DNA from: Kuschelorhynchus macadamiae
Lineage: Eukaryota; Arthropoda; Insecta; Coleoptera; Curculionidae
Direction of reading: 5' to 3'
Assembly (NCBI GenBank): GCA_030620095.1
Contig: JAUTXW010003840.1
Span: forward strand, 310,001 to 374,000
DNA: 64,000 nucleotides
Part shown: one piece after another, positions 1 through 10,317 of the stretch
Position numbering within the stretch: the first letter of the stretch is position 1
How the letters are laid out: every line of letters starts with the position of its first letter
Notes under the pieces: model-generated
Database searches by the model: none
Told to the model about the DNA's origin: nothing
The model's input: the letters and a program-made list of their open reading frames with translations, nothing else
Made by a program: the position numbers and the translations under genes

Positions 1-951
1 TAAAGAAAAAAATTTTGATGTTAAAATGAGATCGAAAAATTTTCGACCATTTTTGCGATTTTTTTTTTGAAAATACATTGAACAAATATGTTTTTATATG
101 TATTTTGAGCTAAGAAAGGCATTAAAACCATTTATAGTGTCCTGTGATCAATATTTTTCGAGATATGACTAAATTTTCATTTTGAAAATTATTTTTTCAC
201 ATTTCCCTAAAATTTCCGACCACAAAATTAAACACATAAGTAAAATGATCACTTCTTAACAAAACAACGCAAACCGCATCCCCGCAAGTTGAACGACGCC
301 GGAAATATGGCGATTTTCCCGGCGCCCTGCATGTCGCGTCTTAAAAAATATACGCCAACTTTCACGATAGATTCTGAACACAACTTTACACACCAATTTT
401 CCGACTTTAAAATGAAAATCTGAAAAAATGCTTGGACGCGAATTTTGATTTGTGGGGTTACTCAATTATCACACTGAAAAACAAAGTATAACATTAGTTT
501 ATTTAAAATATTTCAAACACTTTTAGAAACGTTGAGCTAAATGTAGAAACAAAAAATATTCAAATATTAATTCCGCACCCGGCAGAATAAAAAATATGGG
601 AGGTTCCATTTAAGAAAATAAAGAAAAATAATTTTTAATTTTGCAAAGTTCGACATGAAATTTTACACACCCTGTATAAATTAAAGTTACAATACTCGTA
701 GGATAATAACTATAAACCTTTTACAGTAAGATATTGGGCTTACATTAGTTTTAAGACGTTTAATCTATTTTTTATAAATATTTTAAAAATGGGTCATAAA
801 AAATGTTTTTTCAATTTCACTATTAAATTTAAAGACTAGACAAAGAGCGTTCCCAAAATGTATTTAAAAAAATGCAAATTCTATGCGCCACTATTTTTTG
901 GAATAACCTGCATAATAAAAGATATTTTTAAAATATGCTCTCTAGTCTAGG
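1..951. other. AT-rich noncoding DNA
   Basis: No coding signal is seen. Most of the stretch is A/T runs. A GC-richer island at about 265-345 (ccggcgccctgcatgtcgcg) stands out but has no recognisable product, and the short frames across it match nothing I know. A mariner-like terminal word (ccctgtata) occurs near 668, so old MITE debris is likely. Confidence 0.5.
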
Positions 952-1408
952 TACAGGGTGTCCGGATTTGGTTGCAAAAGCGGTTGCGGTTTTCACGAAC
1001 CTGAGCTAATTTTTTATGAAACTCATGAAGCCGTAAACAAAATCTTCATAGCCTTCTTCGTTTATGAGATACAGGGCGAAATAGAAAGTTTTGCATTTTG
1101 GGACCCCCTCGTATCTCGGTTATCCTTTAACTTAACGCAAAGGGAAAAATTGCTGCTTATGCAGTTTTTTACGCTGGATCCAGTGGCGTAGTCATATTTT
1201 TCAGTTGAGTTGCTGTTTTTTAGATATGACTCAAAGTTTTGTTTTTTTAAATGGGACACCCTGTATATTTGTCCAGAAATTGATTTGTCCTTTTAAAAGC
1301 TTCTCAAAAATATATAATAGTATGGGTCTATTTTAATAAACAACAACAAAAATCCTAATTTTTATAATTATCATCCCAAATTTTGCAGTAGGCCATGCAA
1401 AACGATGC
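952..1408. repeat. Left long terminal inverted repeat of the mariner-like element
   Basis: Pairs with 2781-3158 in reverse complement. Shared blocks include the outer tacagggtgtccgg, the block around ggatccagtggcgtagtc, and the inner ggccatgcaaaac. A related fragment recurs at 57820-57990. Confidence 0.8.
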
Positions 1409-1480
1409 CGTTTTCTTTTGTTTTCTTGGAAGCAAATGACATTTCCCAATTTTGTACGCGTATATAAAATATAGCGCTAG

Positions 1481-2556
1481 TTATATAGAAGTAATGAAAA
1501 TGTTGAAGCGGCTTCTGAGATGTATTTTAACAGGTAAATAGTTCATTTTTAGGTATGTTGAAATACTATTGCTTAATTTTTATTTAGATATCCAGAAAAG
1601 AGGCAACCTAATATATCCACTTTGTATCGGATAAAAAAGAATTTACTTAATCACGGATCATTTATCAAACCTCGTACGAAAGCATATAATAAAGAAAATC
1701 GGAAGGCTGAGGAAATTACGGTTTTGGCTAATGCAGAAGCTTACCCTACAAACTCTTGTAGAGCCAGTGAAAAGAGCATAGGGATTCCAAAAACTAGATT
1801 TCAAGAAATTCTAAAAAAGCACAAATACCACCCATACAAATTTAGGCTCGTGCAGCACTTACAGCCAGGAGATGCAGAGCGTCGGGTAGTCTTCAACAAT
1901 TGGTTTCGAGAAAGATGCGATATGGTTAGAGATTTTGAAAGGAAGGTTAATATGGTCAGGCGAAGCACATTTCAGTAATTCTGGTATACTCAATAGGCAC
2001 AATAGTAGATTCTGGTCCCAGGAAAATCAACACCAAATATTTCCCAGAAGACAGCAGGGCAGGTTTGGTCTAAATATGTCCTGCTTCATATTAGGAACAT
2101 ATAAAATTTTATATATTTGAGGGAAATCTAACAGCCAATCGCTATATAGAAATTTTAGAGGCAGCTATACCTGAATTACTTTACGATGTTCCTCTAACGC
2201 AAATTAACGAAATTTATTTTCAACAGGATGGTGTTCCTACACACAATTCTGGAATGACAAGATTATTTCCGGACAATAATTTTACCAATCAATGGATCGT
2301 AACAAATGGACCTATAAGATGGCCCCCTAGGTCCCGAGATTTATAGATTTTAGATTTCTTTCTATGGGGATATCTGGAAAATAGAATTTACAAAGACCAC
2401 TATTATAATGTACAAGATTTAGGAAATGCAATAAGAGAAAATTTTCGCTATTTACAAAATCATCCCGTTATTTTGCTTAATTCGCTAAAACGAATACGAA
2501 AATTGTGCGAGGCACGCATAGAACAAAATGGAAATCAGTTTGAACAGTTCTTTTGA
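1481..2556 (+). pseudogene. Mariner-like transposase (DUF4817 type), broken, with a putative 54-nt intron
   Basis: The protein aligns by eye with the insect mariner-like transposases that begin with a DUF4817 helix-turn-helix. The N-terminal part reads NENVEAASEMYFNR, then YPEKRQPNISTLYRIKKNL after an apparent GT-AG intron at 1534-1587, and continues to 1978. Frameshifts near 1935 and 2115 bring in the catalytic parts: LIWSGEAHFSNSGILNRHNS, then a block with YFQQDGVPTHN, and finally WPPRSRDL-stop-ILDFFLWGYL. The first catalytic motif, normally SDEA or TDEA, reads SGEA, so the aspartate is lost. There is also a stop at 2344. No start methionine survives; the frame opens after a stop at 1478-1480. 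It sits between long inverted repeats in the expected orientation. It is dead as it stands. Confidence 0.8.
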
Positions 2557-2780
2557 TTTCCTTGGTTACTATAGTTCTTATACGACAGTTGATTTTTGCT
2601 GAAAGGCTTGTTACATAATAATTTATTACTGTTTTGTTCTTGTGTTACATAAATCTAGGTAGGTGGTACTTTTTTGGTGCGAAATTATCAATACATATTT
2701 TGATAAATAGATTGAATTACATATTTATTTTGATTTATTGTTAGGATGTAGATATTGTTAACGACTTTAAATAAAAGGCA

Positions 2781-3158
2781 GCATTGTTTTGCATGGCCTA
2801 CTGCAAAATTTGGGATGATAATTATAAAAATTAGGATTTTTGTTGTTGTTTATTAATATAGACCCATAATATTATATATTTTTGAGAAGCTTTTAAAAGG
2901 ACAAATCAATTTCTGGACAAATATACAGGGTGTCCCGTTTAAAAAAACACAACTTTGGGTCATATCTAAAAAATAACAACTCAAATGAAAAATATGACTA
3001 CGCCACTGGATCCAGCGTAAAAAACTGCATAAGCAGCAATTTTTTCCTTTGCGTTAAGTTAAAGGATGACCGAGATACGACGGGGGTCCCAAAATGCAAA
3101 ATTTTCTATTTCGCCTATTAGCTACCCTGCTTTTGCAACCAAATCCGGACACCCTGTA
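2781..3158. repeat. Right long terminal inverted repeat of the mariner-like element
   Basis: Reverse complement of 952-1408 with a deletion of about 70 bp near the outer end. It ends ccggacaccctgta. Confidence 0.8.
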
Positions 3159-3264
3159 CAATAGAAGACGGGAGCTGAATTGCAGGACCCTGTACATATC
3201 AGCAATTATATAATGTTCAGTTAACTTTTAAGATAATTATTAACATATACTTTGTATCTTAGCC

Positions 3265-3293
3265 CTGATGATGGCACAAATTTGTGCCGAAAC
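3265..3293 (+). ncRNA. Hammerhead-like ribozyme core (candidate)
   Basis: The sequence reads CTGATGA, then a perfect self-complementary stem (ggcaca aatt tgtgcc), then GAAAC. This order (CUGANGA, stem II, GAAA) is the hammerhead ribozyme core. Downstream gttgac could supply the third-stem strand, but I see no good stem I. A retroelement-derived relic is as likely as an active ribozyme. Confidence 0.45.
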
Positions 3294-4797
3294 GTTGACT
3301 TGGTAATAAAAGCTTATAAAATTTGTTCAAAAAAGTTGTCATATACAAATTAATGGAGGATAAAATCAATCATAGTCTGTTACCTTTACCGTCAAGTAAT
3401 ATTTACTTGTTTTGCCTGACGCAGCTTTCTGAAAGCGCAAAATAGAACTCGTTTCTGTTTTCAGAATTCATATTCCAAAAATAAAAACGACATAGGTCAC
3501 TATAAAAATTCTAAGCATAAGTGCACAATCCGAGTTGCCCTAAGGAAAAATGAAAACACCAGAATGTCAAAACAAAAGAAGACTTGACAAGCCACAAGAG
3601 ACAAAAGAAGTCGGCCTGTGTAGTTGAAGACTGAGGCGAGAACTTAGTATTAAATGGATGTCAAGTTGTTTTTTATTACGATGTAGATCCAATCCGATGA
3701 TAATTTTACTTTAAAAAGTTTAAATTTCCAAGATTTATTTGTCTTATACACACTAACTATTACACAAAAATATTGTTGTCTTATATTCAATGGAGAATTA
3801 TCGCTTTAGTCTTAACAAACAAATTAATAAGCATAAGAAAGTATGTGTTATTCCCGGCAATGTTTGGAGCTTTCTACCCTTGGGTCAGTGATCAGAAGTG
3901 ATTTGCTTTGGTTTGAACAGTCACGGGTTTCTAGATGCCTGGGGCACTTCCCCTTAATTCCCTGAAGATCTTGTTGTCCACAAACTATAGAAAAATACCC
4001 ATCTTCGGCCAATGTTTTGACGATAAATCCGAACAGAGGAGTCTTCTTCTAACAATTTCCTTTGTTTATATAGACTTCTATTGACGCGTTTAACTAATTA
4101 TTTTGTTTTGTTTTCTAAAGATAATTTCATCTTTCGCTGTCGATTTGACAGCCGGAGTTGATAAATTCGTTAAAACGCTCAACACAAGCCTTTTAAAATT
4201 GTATTAAAGGCTGAATCACTGATAATTTCATCAAAGCAGTTTCAAGCACTTATTGATGGCCAAGCCCTTTTCTTCTAGCTCAAAGTGTTACTCTTTCCAG
4301 GACGACTGCTTTGACTGCCACTAGGGAAAATGAAACACAATATAATTTTTAAGTTTGGTTGGTTTAAACCCTCGAATTCCGTAGAACTGGTCAAATAACA
4401 ATCACAACTTTATATTTACTTAACCTCGCATACCTTGAGATCTTCACTTGAATAACTGGGAATAGCAATAACGATTTTGAGACCAAAATAACAAAATTTA
4501 TTTTATTGTACTAATTAACAATATTTCTTACAAAAGTATCAGTTCGCTCTGTTTTATAGATTTATGCTTATTATGATAACACAGGGTAACAAAAATTTAG
4601 TGGGAAATCTAACATCTGATTTTAGATGTTTTTAATGTGCTGATTCCAAAAATGCCACCAGATTTTTTCTATCAGCTCTAATTTTTGAGATACAGCTTAC
4701 AGGTTAATTGATATTTTTTTCTGATAAAGGCAACAAATAAAGGGATAAATATGTACTTAATCGTCAAAATAGAAATTTCCCAGAATCTAATTAACCA

Positions 4798-4932
4798 AAT
4801 GGATACCTGGAATTGTCCCTGACCCAATGTTCCTATACTAGGAACTACTCAATACACTGCTCTTAATTACTTTTATACCTGTAATTGCCTATGACCCGAT
4901 CCTTCTATACCTGCTTGGCTGTACTCGATTTA
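4798..4932. repeat. Imperfect two-copy tandem repeat
   Basis: Two units of about 65 bp share the order atacctg-aattg, tgaccc-at, cctatac, ctactc or gtactc, and end in actg. They are diverged and noncoding. Confidence 0.55.
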
Positions 4933-5014
4933 CTGAGTTTTCCCAAGTAAAGTTGTGCTATGATTTTATGTAAATTTTGGTCGTTTTGTAGTATTAAGAC
5001 ACTAAACTGAAACA

Positions 5015-6654
5015 ATGGCATCCACAAGCAGACGTACGACGTACCTATGTAAATCATCCCGATGTTTTTTGTTATGTGTGTGGTGAATACACTTTGAAAG
5101 AGAGCAGAAAAACGATTTCTGACTTTGTGAAAAGAGCTTATCTTGCCTATTTTGACGTTCATTTAGGAGATCAACATAAATCTTGAGCCCCACATATCAT
5201 ATGTAAAACCTGTGTTGAACATTTGCGACAGTGGACAACTGGAAAGAGGAAGTGGTCAAAGTTTGGTGTACCAATGGTTTGGAGAGAACCGCGAAACCAT
5301 CATGACAACTGCTATTTTTGTCTCGTTAATATTAAAGGCATAAATAGAAACAATAGACACAAATGGACATATCCTGATCTATATTCTGCAAGAAGGCCTG
5401 TAGCGCATTCAGAAGAAATACCCGTTCCATCATTCAGCAGTCTACCCCAACTGACAGAAGATGATACAGAAACATCAACGTCTGACGAAGTTCAAAGAAT
5501 TCAATCAGAAAACGACAGAGAATTTGAAGCAGATTACCAACTTCGCAGTGTTTCAATCAAGAAGAACTAAACGATCTTATAAGAGACCTGAATCTCTCAA
5601 AAGAATCCGCTGAATTACTTGCATACAGATTAAAAGAAAAAAATCTACTTTGTCCAGGTACTAATATTACGTTTTTTCGTAAAAGCTGGCTTTTTTCGCT
5701 CAGGAAAATGACTTTGTATTCTGTAACAATATAAAAGGGCTTTTAGGAAAAATGGGTTTGCCTGAGTACACTCCAGATGATTGGCTCCTTTTTATTGATA
5801 GTTCAAAACGTAGTTTAAAATGTGTTCTTTTACATAAAGGTAACAAAATTGGCCCAATTCCTATTGGTCATTCTACTACCATGAAGGAAGAATATGAAAC
5901 AATTGCATTAGTTTTGAGAAAAATTAAATACGAAGAACATCATTGGGCAATCCTCCTTGGACAGCAGAGTGGCTATACAAAATATCCTTATTTTTTGTGC
6001 CTTTGGGACAGCAGAGCTAAAAATGAGCACTGGGTTAACAAAAACTGTCCTTCAAGAGATGTCATGATTCAAGGAAAACAAAACGTGATCAACGAACCTT
6101 TGGTTTTAAGAGAAAAAATCTTACTTCCGCCCTTGCATATCAAGCTAGGAATAATGAAGCAATTTGTGAAGGCTTTAAATCGAGATGAAAATTGTTTTGG
6201 GTATTTGTCACGTAAATTTCTTGGCATTAGCACGGAAAAACTAAAAGCTGGTATATTTGATGGTCCTCAAATAAGGCAACTTGTTAAAGATCCATAATTC
6301 ACCACATCAATGAATGAGACTGAATCTAACGCTTGGTGTTCATTTGTTCAAGTAGCACAAAGTTTTCTTGGCAATCATAAAGCAGAGAATTATGTAGAAT
6401 TAGTGGAAACTATGCTTTCAAATTTTAATATTCTCGGCTGTAACATGAGTATAAAAGTTCACTACCTCCACAGCCACCTAGATCGTTTTACAGAAAACTT
6501 AGGTGATTGTAGTGAAGAACAGGGGGAAAAATTCCATCAGGATATAAAAACTATGGAAGATCGTTATCTGGCTGGAGCCTTCAGCGAGACTGCCCTAGTA
6601 AACTCCACTCTAGAAAGTCGTATAAAAGAAAATTTTTATGTGATCAGTGACTAA
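5015..6654 (+). pseudogene. Unclassified Cys-rich insect repeat-family protein, broken copy
   Basis: I recognise this as a member of an uncharacterised protein family found in many copies in arthropod and some cnidarian genomes; its function is not known to me. The N-terminus has paired-cysteine motifs (FCYVCGEYT, then CKTC, then CYFC) followed by FGVPMVWREP, suggesting a zinc-binding region. An acidic Ser/Thr-rich linker follows, then NDLIRDLNLSKESAELLAY, DDWLLFIDSSKRSLK, a conserved block with CLWDSR, LPPLHIKLG and GIFDGPQIR, and a C-terminal part with NETESNAWCSF and GEKFHQDI. Damage: a frameshift after the ATG at 5015, an in-frame TGA at 5184 where the family has Trp, a frameshift near 5548, disruption at 5690-5750, and a TAA at 6295. 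The copy-number pattern suggests a mobile element, but I see no catalytic motif I could name. Confidence 0.65.
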
Positions 6655-7755
6655 TGTAATTATGCAAATTAAGTTTTTGCAATAAATACTTAAATCATGT
6701 GTCTTTGTTTTTTTAACTGTCAATAATAATATTATATATTATAACAGTTATAACGTAAAATATATACACAATTTTTTTGTAATCTAGATCTGATTTACTG
6801 TAATTTACCTACCTGTCCTTAATATATGGGGAAGTTCGACCATTAAATGGGAACCTGGACTTATTATATCAGGAGTACTTGATAAGTGGTTTAAATAAAT
6901 ATAACATAACCCTAAATTGTTAGTTAGATGTATTTCAACCGCCGCGCCAGTTGATCGAGAACTGTTCGTATTTGAGAAATTAGAGAGTTTTTAGCGACAT
7001 GTCGCGAGTTTGTGTAAATAAACCGGATCAGTTTTGATATATATGATTTAATAAAAAAAAGCTTACCACTTGTATTTTGGCTGCAAAGTTGGAGACCAGG
7101 ATAAAAATTGGGCTGCCCATAACTACTGCCACAAATGTGCGTTCAACATTCGCGGCTGAGTAAAAAAGTATAAGATGCCCTTCGCTGTTCTTATGATCAG
7201 AAGAGAACCGAAAGACCATGGTACTTTTCCTTGACACTTCCCACCAAAGAAAGCTTCTCGGAGAAAAAAGGTCTGCGACACAGTATCTAGATTTACAATC
7301 CACCATACGCCCGGTGATTCATAGTGCCTGTATCTAATTCACCTAAGGAATAAACCATTAATTCTGATGATGATCAAATGGTAGGTACCGGAAAATGTCA
7401 CCGGGATTTGGAATTATTTTTTAACATGGAAAATAATTTGTTTGAATAAATATTTTTTACTTACTTGAGTGTAGTTGAATCCAAAACAATAAGTTTTGTT
7501 CAAGAAACAGAAAGATGAAATTTGTTCCCCAGTGAATTGCCTCCTGATACTTGGAGATCGTCGCCTGGAGATTGCCCGGAGCACTTTTGGCTTGGAGAAG
7601 GAAACTGTTCTGTTACATAGTAGCGTCAATGGGAATGCACTCCTTCTTAGAGCAGGGTATTTCGCGACATTTCTGGGCTGTTTTTAAACATAAAAGTAGG
7701 TATTATTAATAATCAACAAGAAGTGTCCCTTTTGACGGACTTATAGTATACAAAG
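6655..7755. other. Unassigned noncoding stretch
   Basis: No convincing gene. A slightly GC-richer segment at 6940-7320 contains short frames on both strands that match nothing I recognise. It could be the remains of a long terminal repeat or leader of a retroelement, but I found no repeat pair or primer-binding site to support that. Confidence 0.4.
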
Positions 7756-7757
7756 TA

Positions 7758-7785
7758 CACTCCGCCAAGAAAGTATCGCATCACT
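7758..7785. repeat. Terminal inverted repeat of the Tc1 element (left)
   Basis: CACTCCGCCAAGAAAGTATC plus GCATCACT; the exact reverse complement is at 9272-9299. Confidence 0.95.
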
Positions 7786-7994
7786 ACAATTTCTTAACAT
7801 TAAAAAGAAACTAATTTTTTTTTTCGGTAGATATCCATTCTTTAGAAATATTTCAATCTATTTTTGTGAAAAAATGTAATAAAGAACATAAAACAACTTC
7901 TAATTTTTAGATTTTTGAACTAAATGTAAATTAAGGAAAATTCGAAATTTAACATTACGAAAGAAAAAACCATTTAACATAACAAAATATCATT

Positions 7995-9056
7995 TTAGAA
8001 TCTTGTATTGCCTCCTCTGGCTCTTATAACATCCCGACAACGTTCTGGCATGCTCCCAATCAAGGCCTCCAAATACCCGTGGTCCAGATTCTCCCATTCT
8101 GCAGTTAAGAGTTGTTGGAGATGTTGGAGATCGGTTGCAGGGATGTTTCCAGCTCTAACCCTTCTGTACAGATAGTCCAAAACATGTTCAATTGGGTTTA
8201 AGTCTGGACTGCACGCGGGCCAGTCCAAAACTCTGATATTTACCTCCTGAAGGTATTCAGTAACTATCCTAGCTACATGGGGACGTGCATTATCATGCAT
8301 TAGGATAGCATTGTCACCGATAAATGGCATATAAGGGACAACATGTGGCTCCAAAATGTCTCTTATATACCTATCAGCAGTGATGGAACCCCCGTCAAGC
8401 AGTACCAATTCTGTGTGACCCCTCAAAGATATTCCTCCCCAAAGCATAATGGACCCTCCACCGAAATTGGTTGAAGGTCTTATGTTAAATTGGGCGTAGC
8501 GCTCCCCATCTCGTCTATACACAGGTATTCGGCGATCTGATGTGTATAAGCAAAATCTTGACTCATCTGTAAAGAGTACGTTGCCCCAGTCATCAATGTT
8601 CCACTCAACATGTTCTCTTGCAAATTCTGATCGTGCTACACGGTGGTCCCTGGTGAGACGAGGGGCAGTGGCAGCCACTCTAGCTCTTATTCCAGACTGT
8701 CTTAAGATTTCTCTAACAGTTTCCGAAGATACCCGCACATTTCGAGTTGCAACTAACTCTTGCTGGAGTTGTGTTGCAGTAACATGTCTTCGACGTAGCG
8801 CTTGGAGAGTCAAAAATCGACGGTCCACTGGCGTAATTGCTTGCGGCCGGCCTGGTACTGGTCGTCTCTCATACCCTCCTGTTTCATGGTACCTAGCAAC
8901 AACTCGAGATACTGTCGACTGGTTGACTCCAACTAAGGCAGCGACATATCGCTGACTCCGCCCATCCTCAACTAAAGAAATAATTCTAACCACTAGATCT
9001 CTTGGCAAATTTAAGTTTACGTTCGCACGACCTTCCATATTCAATAGGATTCTCAA
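7995..9056 (-). CDS. Tc1-like transposase (DD34E), apparently intact
   Basis: A 353-residue cut-and-paste transposase that would bind the inverted repeats and move its own element. The N-terminal third is a paired-like helix-turn-helix region: LPRDLVVRIISLVEDGRSQR, then VGVNQSTVSRVVARY and a GRP linker (PVPGRPQAIT). The DDE catalytic domain shows VLFTDESRFCLY (first Asp), GGGSIMLWGGIS, ILMHDNARPHVAR (second Asp) and WPACSPDLNPIEHVLDYL (Glu); 34 residues separate the last two catalytic residues, giving DD34E. The C-terminus ends PERCRDVIRARGGNTRF, as usual in the family. Length is normal for Tc1. The first ATG is at 9056; a second at residue 7 (MEGRANVN) is an equally good start. No stop or frameshift is present, so it may be active. 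Confidence 0.93.
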   Translation of the reverse strand: MRILLNMEGRANVNLNLPRDLVVRIISLVEDGRSQRYVAALVGVNQSTVSRVVARYHETGGYERRPVPGRPQAITPVDRRFLTLQALRRRHVTATQLQQELVATRNVRVSSETVREILRQSGIRARVAATAPRLTRDHRVARSEFAREHVEWNIDDWGNVLFTDESRFCLYTSDRRIPVYRRDGERYAQFNIRPSTNFGGGSIMLWGGISLRGHTELVLLDGGSITADRYIRDILEPHVVPYMPFIGDNAILMHDNARPHVARIVTEYLQEVNIRVLDWPACSPDLNPIEHVLDYLYRRVRAGNIPATDLQHLQQLLTAEWENLDHGYLEALIGSMPERCRDVIRARGGNTRF

Positions 9057-9271
9057 AATTCACTTAGACAAAATAAATAGCGTAGTTTTGAACGAAACAA
9101 AATATCGACTTACAAGACACTAAATGCAATGAATGTAGATAAAGATGTTTATATGCCTTTTTTGAACACAAAGCGTACCTTTTTTACTTGCGTTAATGGA
9201 ATTTTAATCTTTTAGATCAAGAAATACCAGTCGATGTTTGAAGATAAAATAAAAATATTTCCGTTTTTTCG

Positions 9272-9299
9272 AGTGATGCGATACTTTCTTGGCGGAGTG
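9272..9299. repeat. Terminal inverted repeat of the Tc1 element (right)
   Basis: Exact reverse complement of 7758-7785, followed by the duplicated TA. Confidence 0.95.
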
Positions 9300-9820
9300 T
9301 ATTTCATACGAAAATATGTATAGAGTATGCTGGATTTTCTCCAACATTTAGAACACACAAATCACAATTTTGTTTAGACTACATAATGAACCCTACTATT
9401 TATATATGTCTCTAAAAATAAAACCAAAATGGTGGCGAATTATAAGACAACCTGCTACAATAAAGGAACAATTACAGAACACATTCGAATTTATTCACAC
9501 TTAATTCCAGACACGAAGCGAAGGGTATAATGTATGCAGGGAGAAATAAAAAATGCCCCAATCAAGATCGAAGTGTGTCGCAACGGAACGCAGAGAGTCG
9601 TTGAAGTGTTCCAGGAAATGCACTAGTTGTTCGCTTGACTGGATCTCGCGTGAGACGTGTCTCTTTAAGAACGGATTTATTTTGATTTGTTGAATCGTCG
9701 CCCCCGGGAAGTAGCGATATCGTTTCTCCTTTATTGACTGAATTTGTTAAGCAAATTTTTATTTTTTACCCCACCGCGCATACAAATGAGGTTATTGTGT
9801 TTAGCATTCATGTATATATG
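9300..9820. other. Noncoding, with a GC-richer unique block
   Basis: No gene. The block at about 9520-9780 is clearly richer in G, C and CpG than its surroundings (for example gtgtgtcgcaacggaacgca and cgcccccgggaagtagcg) and does not resemble the transposons here. It is a candidate conserved noncoding element. Confidence 0.4.
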
Positions 9821-10141
9821 TACAGGGTATCCCATTTGTGTAAGCATTAAGGAGTATCTGTCATATTAGTATGGATAGAGAGATGCGCTTTTCGCATTAC
9901 TGTGCTATTTTTTTGATGAAAGCAAAGAAACCAGAAATCGATTCATTCAGTCCTCCATGGTCTCAGAGCTACGATATGATTTTCAAGATTTGCCATATTT
10001 TGACATACTTATACAAAAAAATGTGAAAATGGTCCTTTAGACATTTTTTTCACGTAGAATCCATTGACGTGCTTAAATTCTTTTGCGGGTTTAATTACAA
10101 TTAGTTAACGACATTTTCCTTTTTTAGTGGGATGCCCTGTA
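9821..10141. mobile_element. Mariner-type MITE
   Basis: A 321-bp stretch bounded by tacagggtatccca and tgggatgccctgta, inverted with one mismatch in 14. It begins and ends in TA and has no coding capacity. The ends are of the acaggg type common to insect mariner-derived MITEs. Confidence 0.75.
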
Positions 10142-10317
10142 TATTTATCTGTTGTGATATTTAGTTTACTATGAGTTTAAAAAAAAATATGCTACAATCT
10201 AAATTTATTTCTATAAATAACTCAGTTAATGCATGTTTTCTACTTTTTAACAAAAATATGTTTGTTTCTAAAGCGCTTTATTAGCTTCAGTTGTTCAGAC
10301 GTTTTCGTCGTATTCAT

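Larger units (their letters stand above)
952..3158 (+). mobile_element. Mariner-like (DUF4817-type) element with long inverted repeats
   Basis: The two ends are inverted copies: tacagggtgtccggatttgg at 952 and its reverse complement ending at 3158. The inverted repeats are unusually long, about 450 bp on the left and 380 bp on the right; the right one lacks roughly 70 bp present in the left. Between them lies a broken transposase gene in + orientation. The flanks carry a second internal pair of acaccctgtata words (near 1255 and 2925), so an alternative reading is a shorter mariner element bracketed by two inverted MITEs. The 2.2-kb unit as a whole is clear; how it was assembled is inferred. 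Confidence 0.75.
3159..5014. other. Noncoding stretch with a hammerhead-like motif and a short tandem duplication
   Basis: No gene is seen. Two structures stand out: a CTGATGA ... GAAAC motif at 3265-3293, and an imperfect two-copy repeat of about 65 bp at 4798-4932 (atacctggaattg / atacctgtaattg, each followed by tgacccaat or tgacccgat). The rest is AT-rich DNA I cannot assign. Confidence 0.5.
7758..9299 (-). mobile_element. Complete Tc1-like DNA transposon
   Basis: The element is bounded by perfect 28-bp inverted repeats starting CACTCCGCCAAGAAAGTATC, with TA on both outer sides (7756-7757 and 9300-9301), the target-site duplication expected for Tc1/mariner. It is 1542 bp long and carries one uninterrupted transposase gene on the - strand. 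Intact ends, TA flanks and an open frame make this the best-preserved element in the window and probably a recent insertion. It lies upstream of the recognised Rdl exon at 13270. Confidence 0.95.

Noticed and set aside
6655..7755. Possible LTR or retrovirus-like leader
   Set aside because: No repeat pair, primer-binding site, gag or pol similarity could be found.
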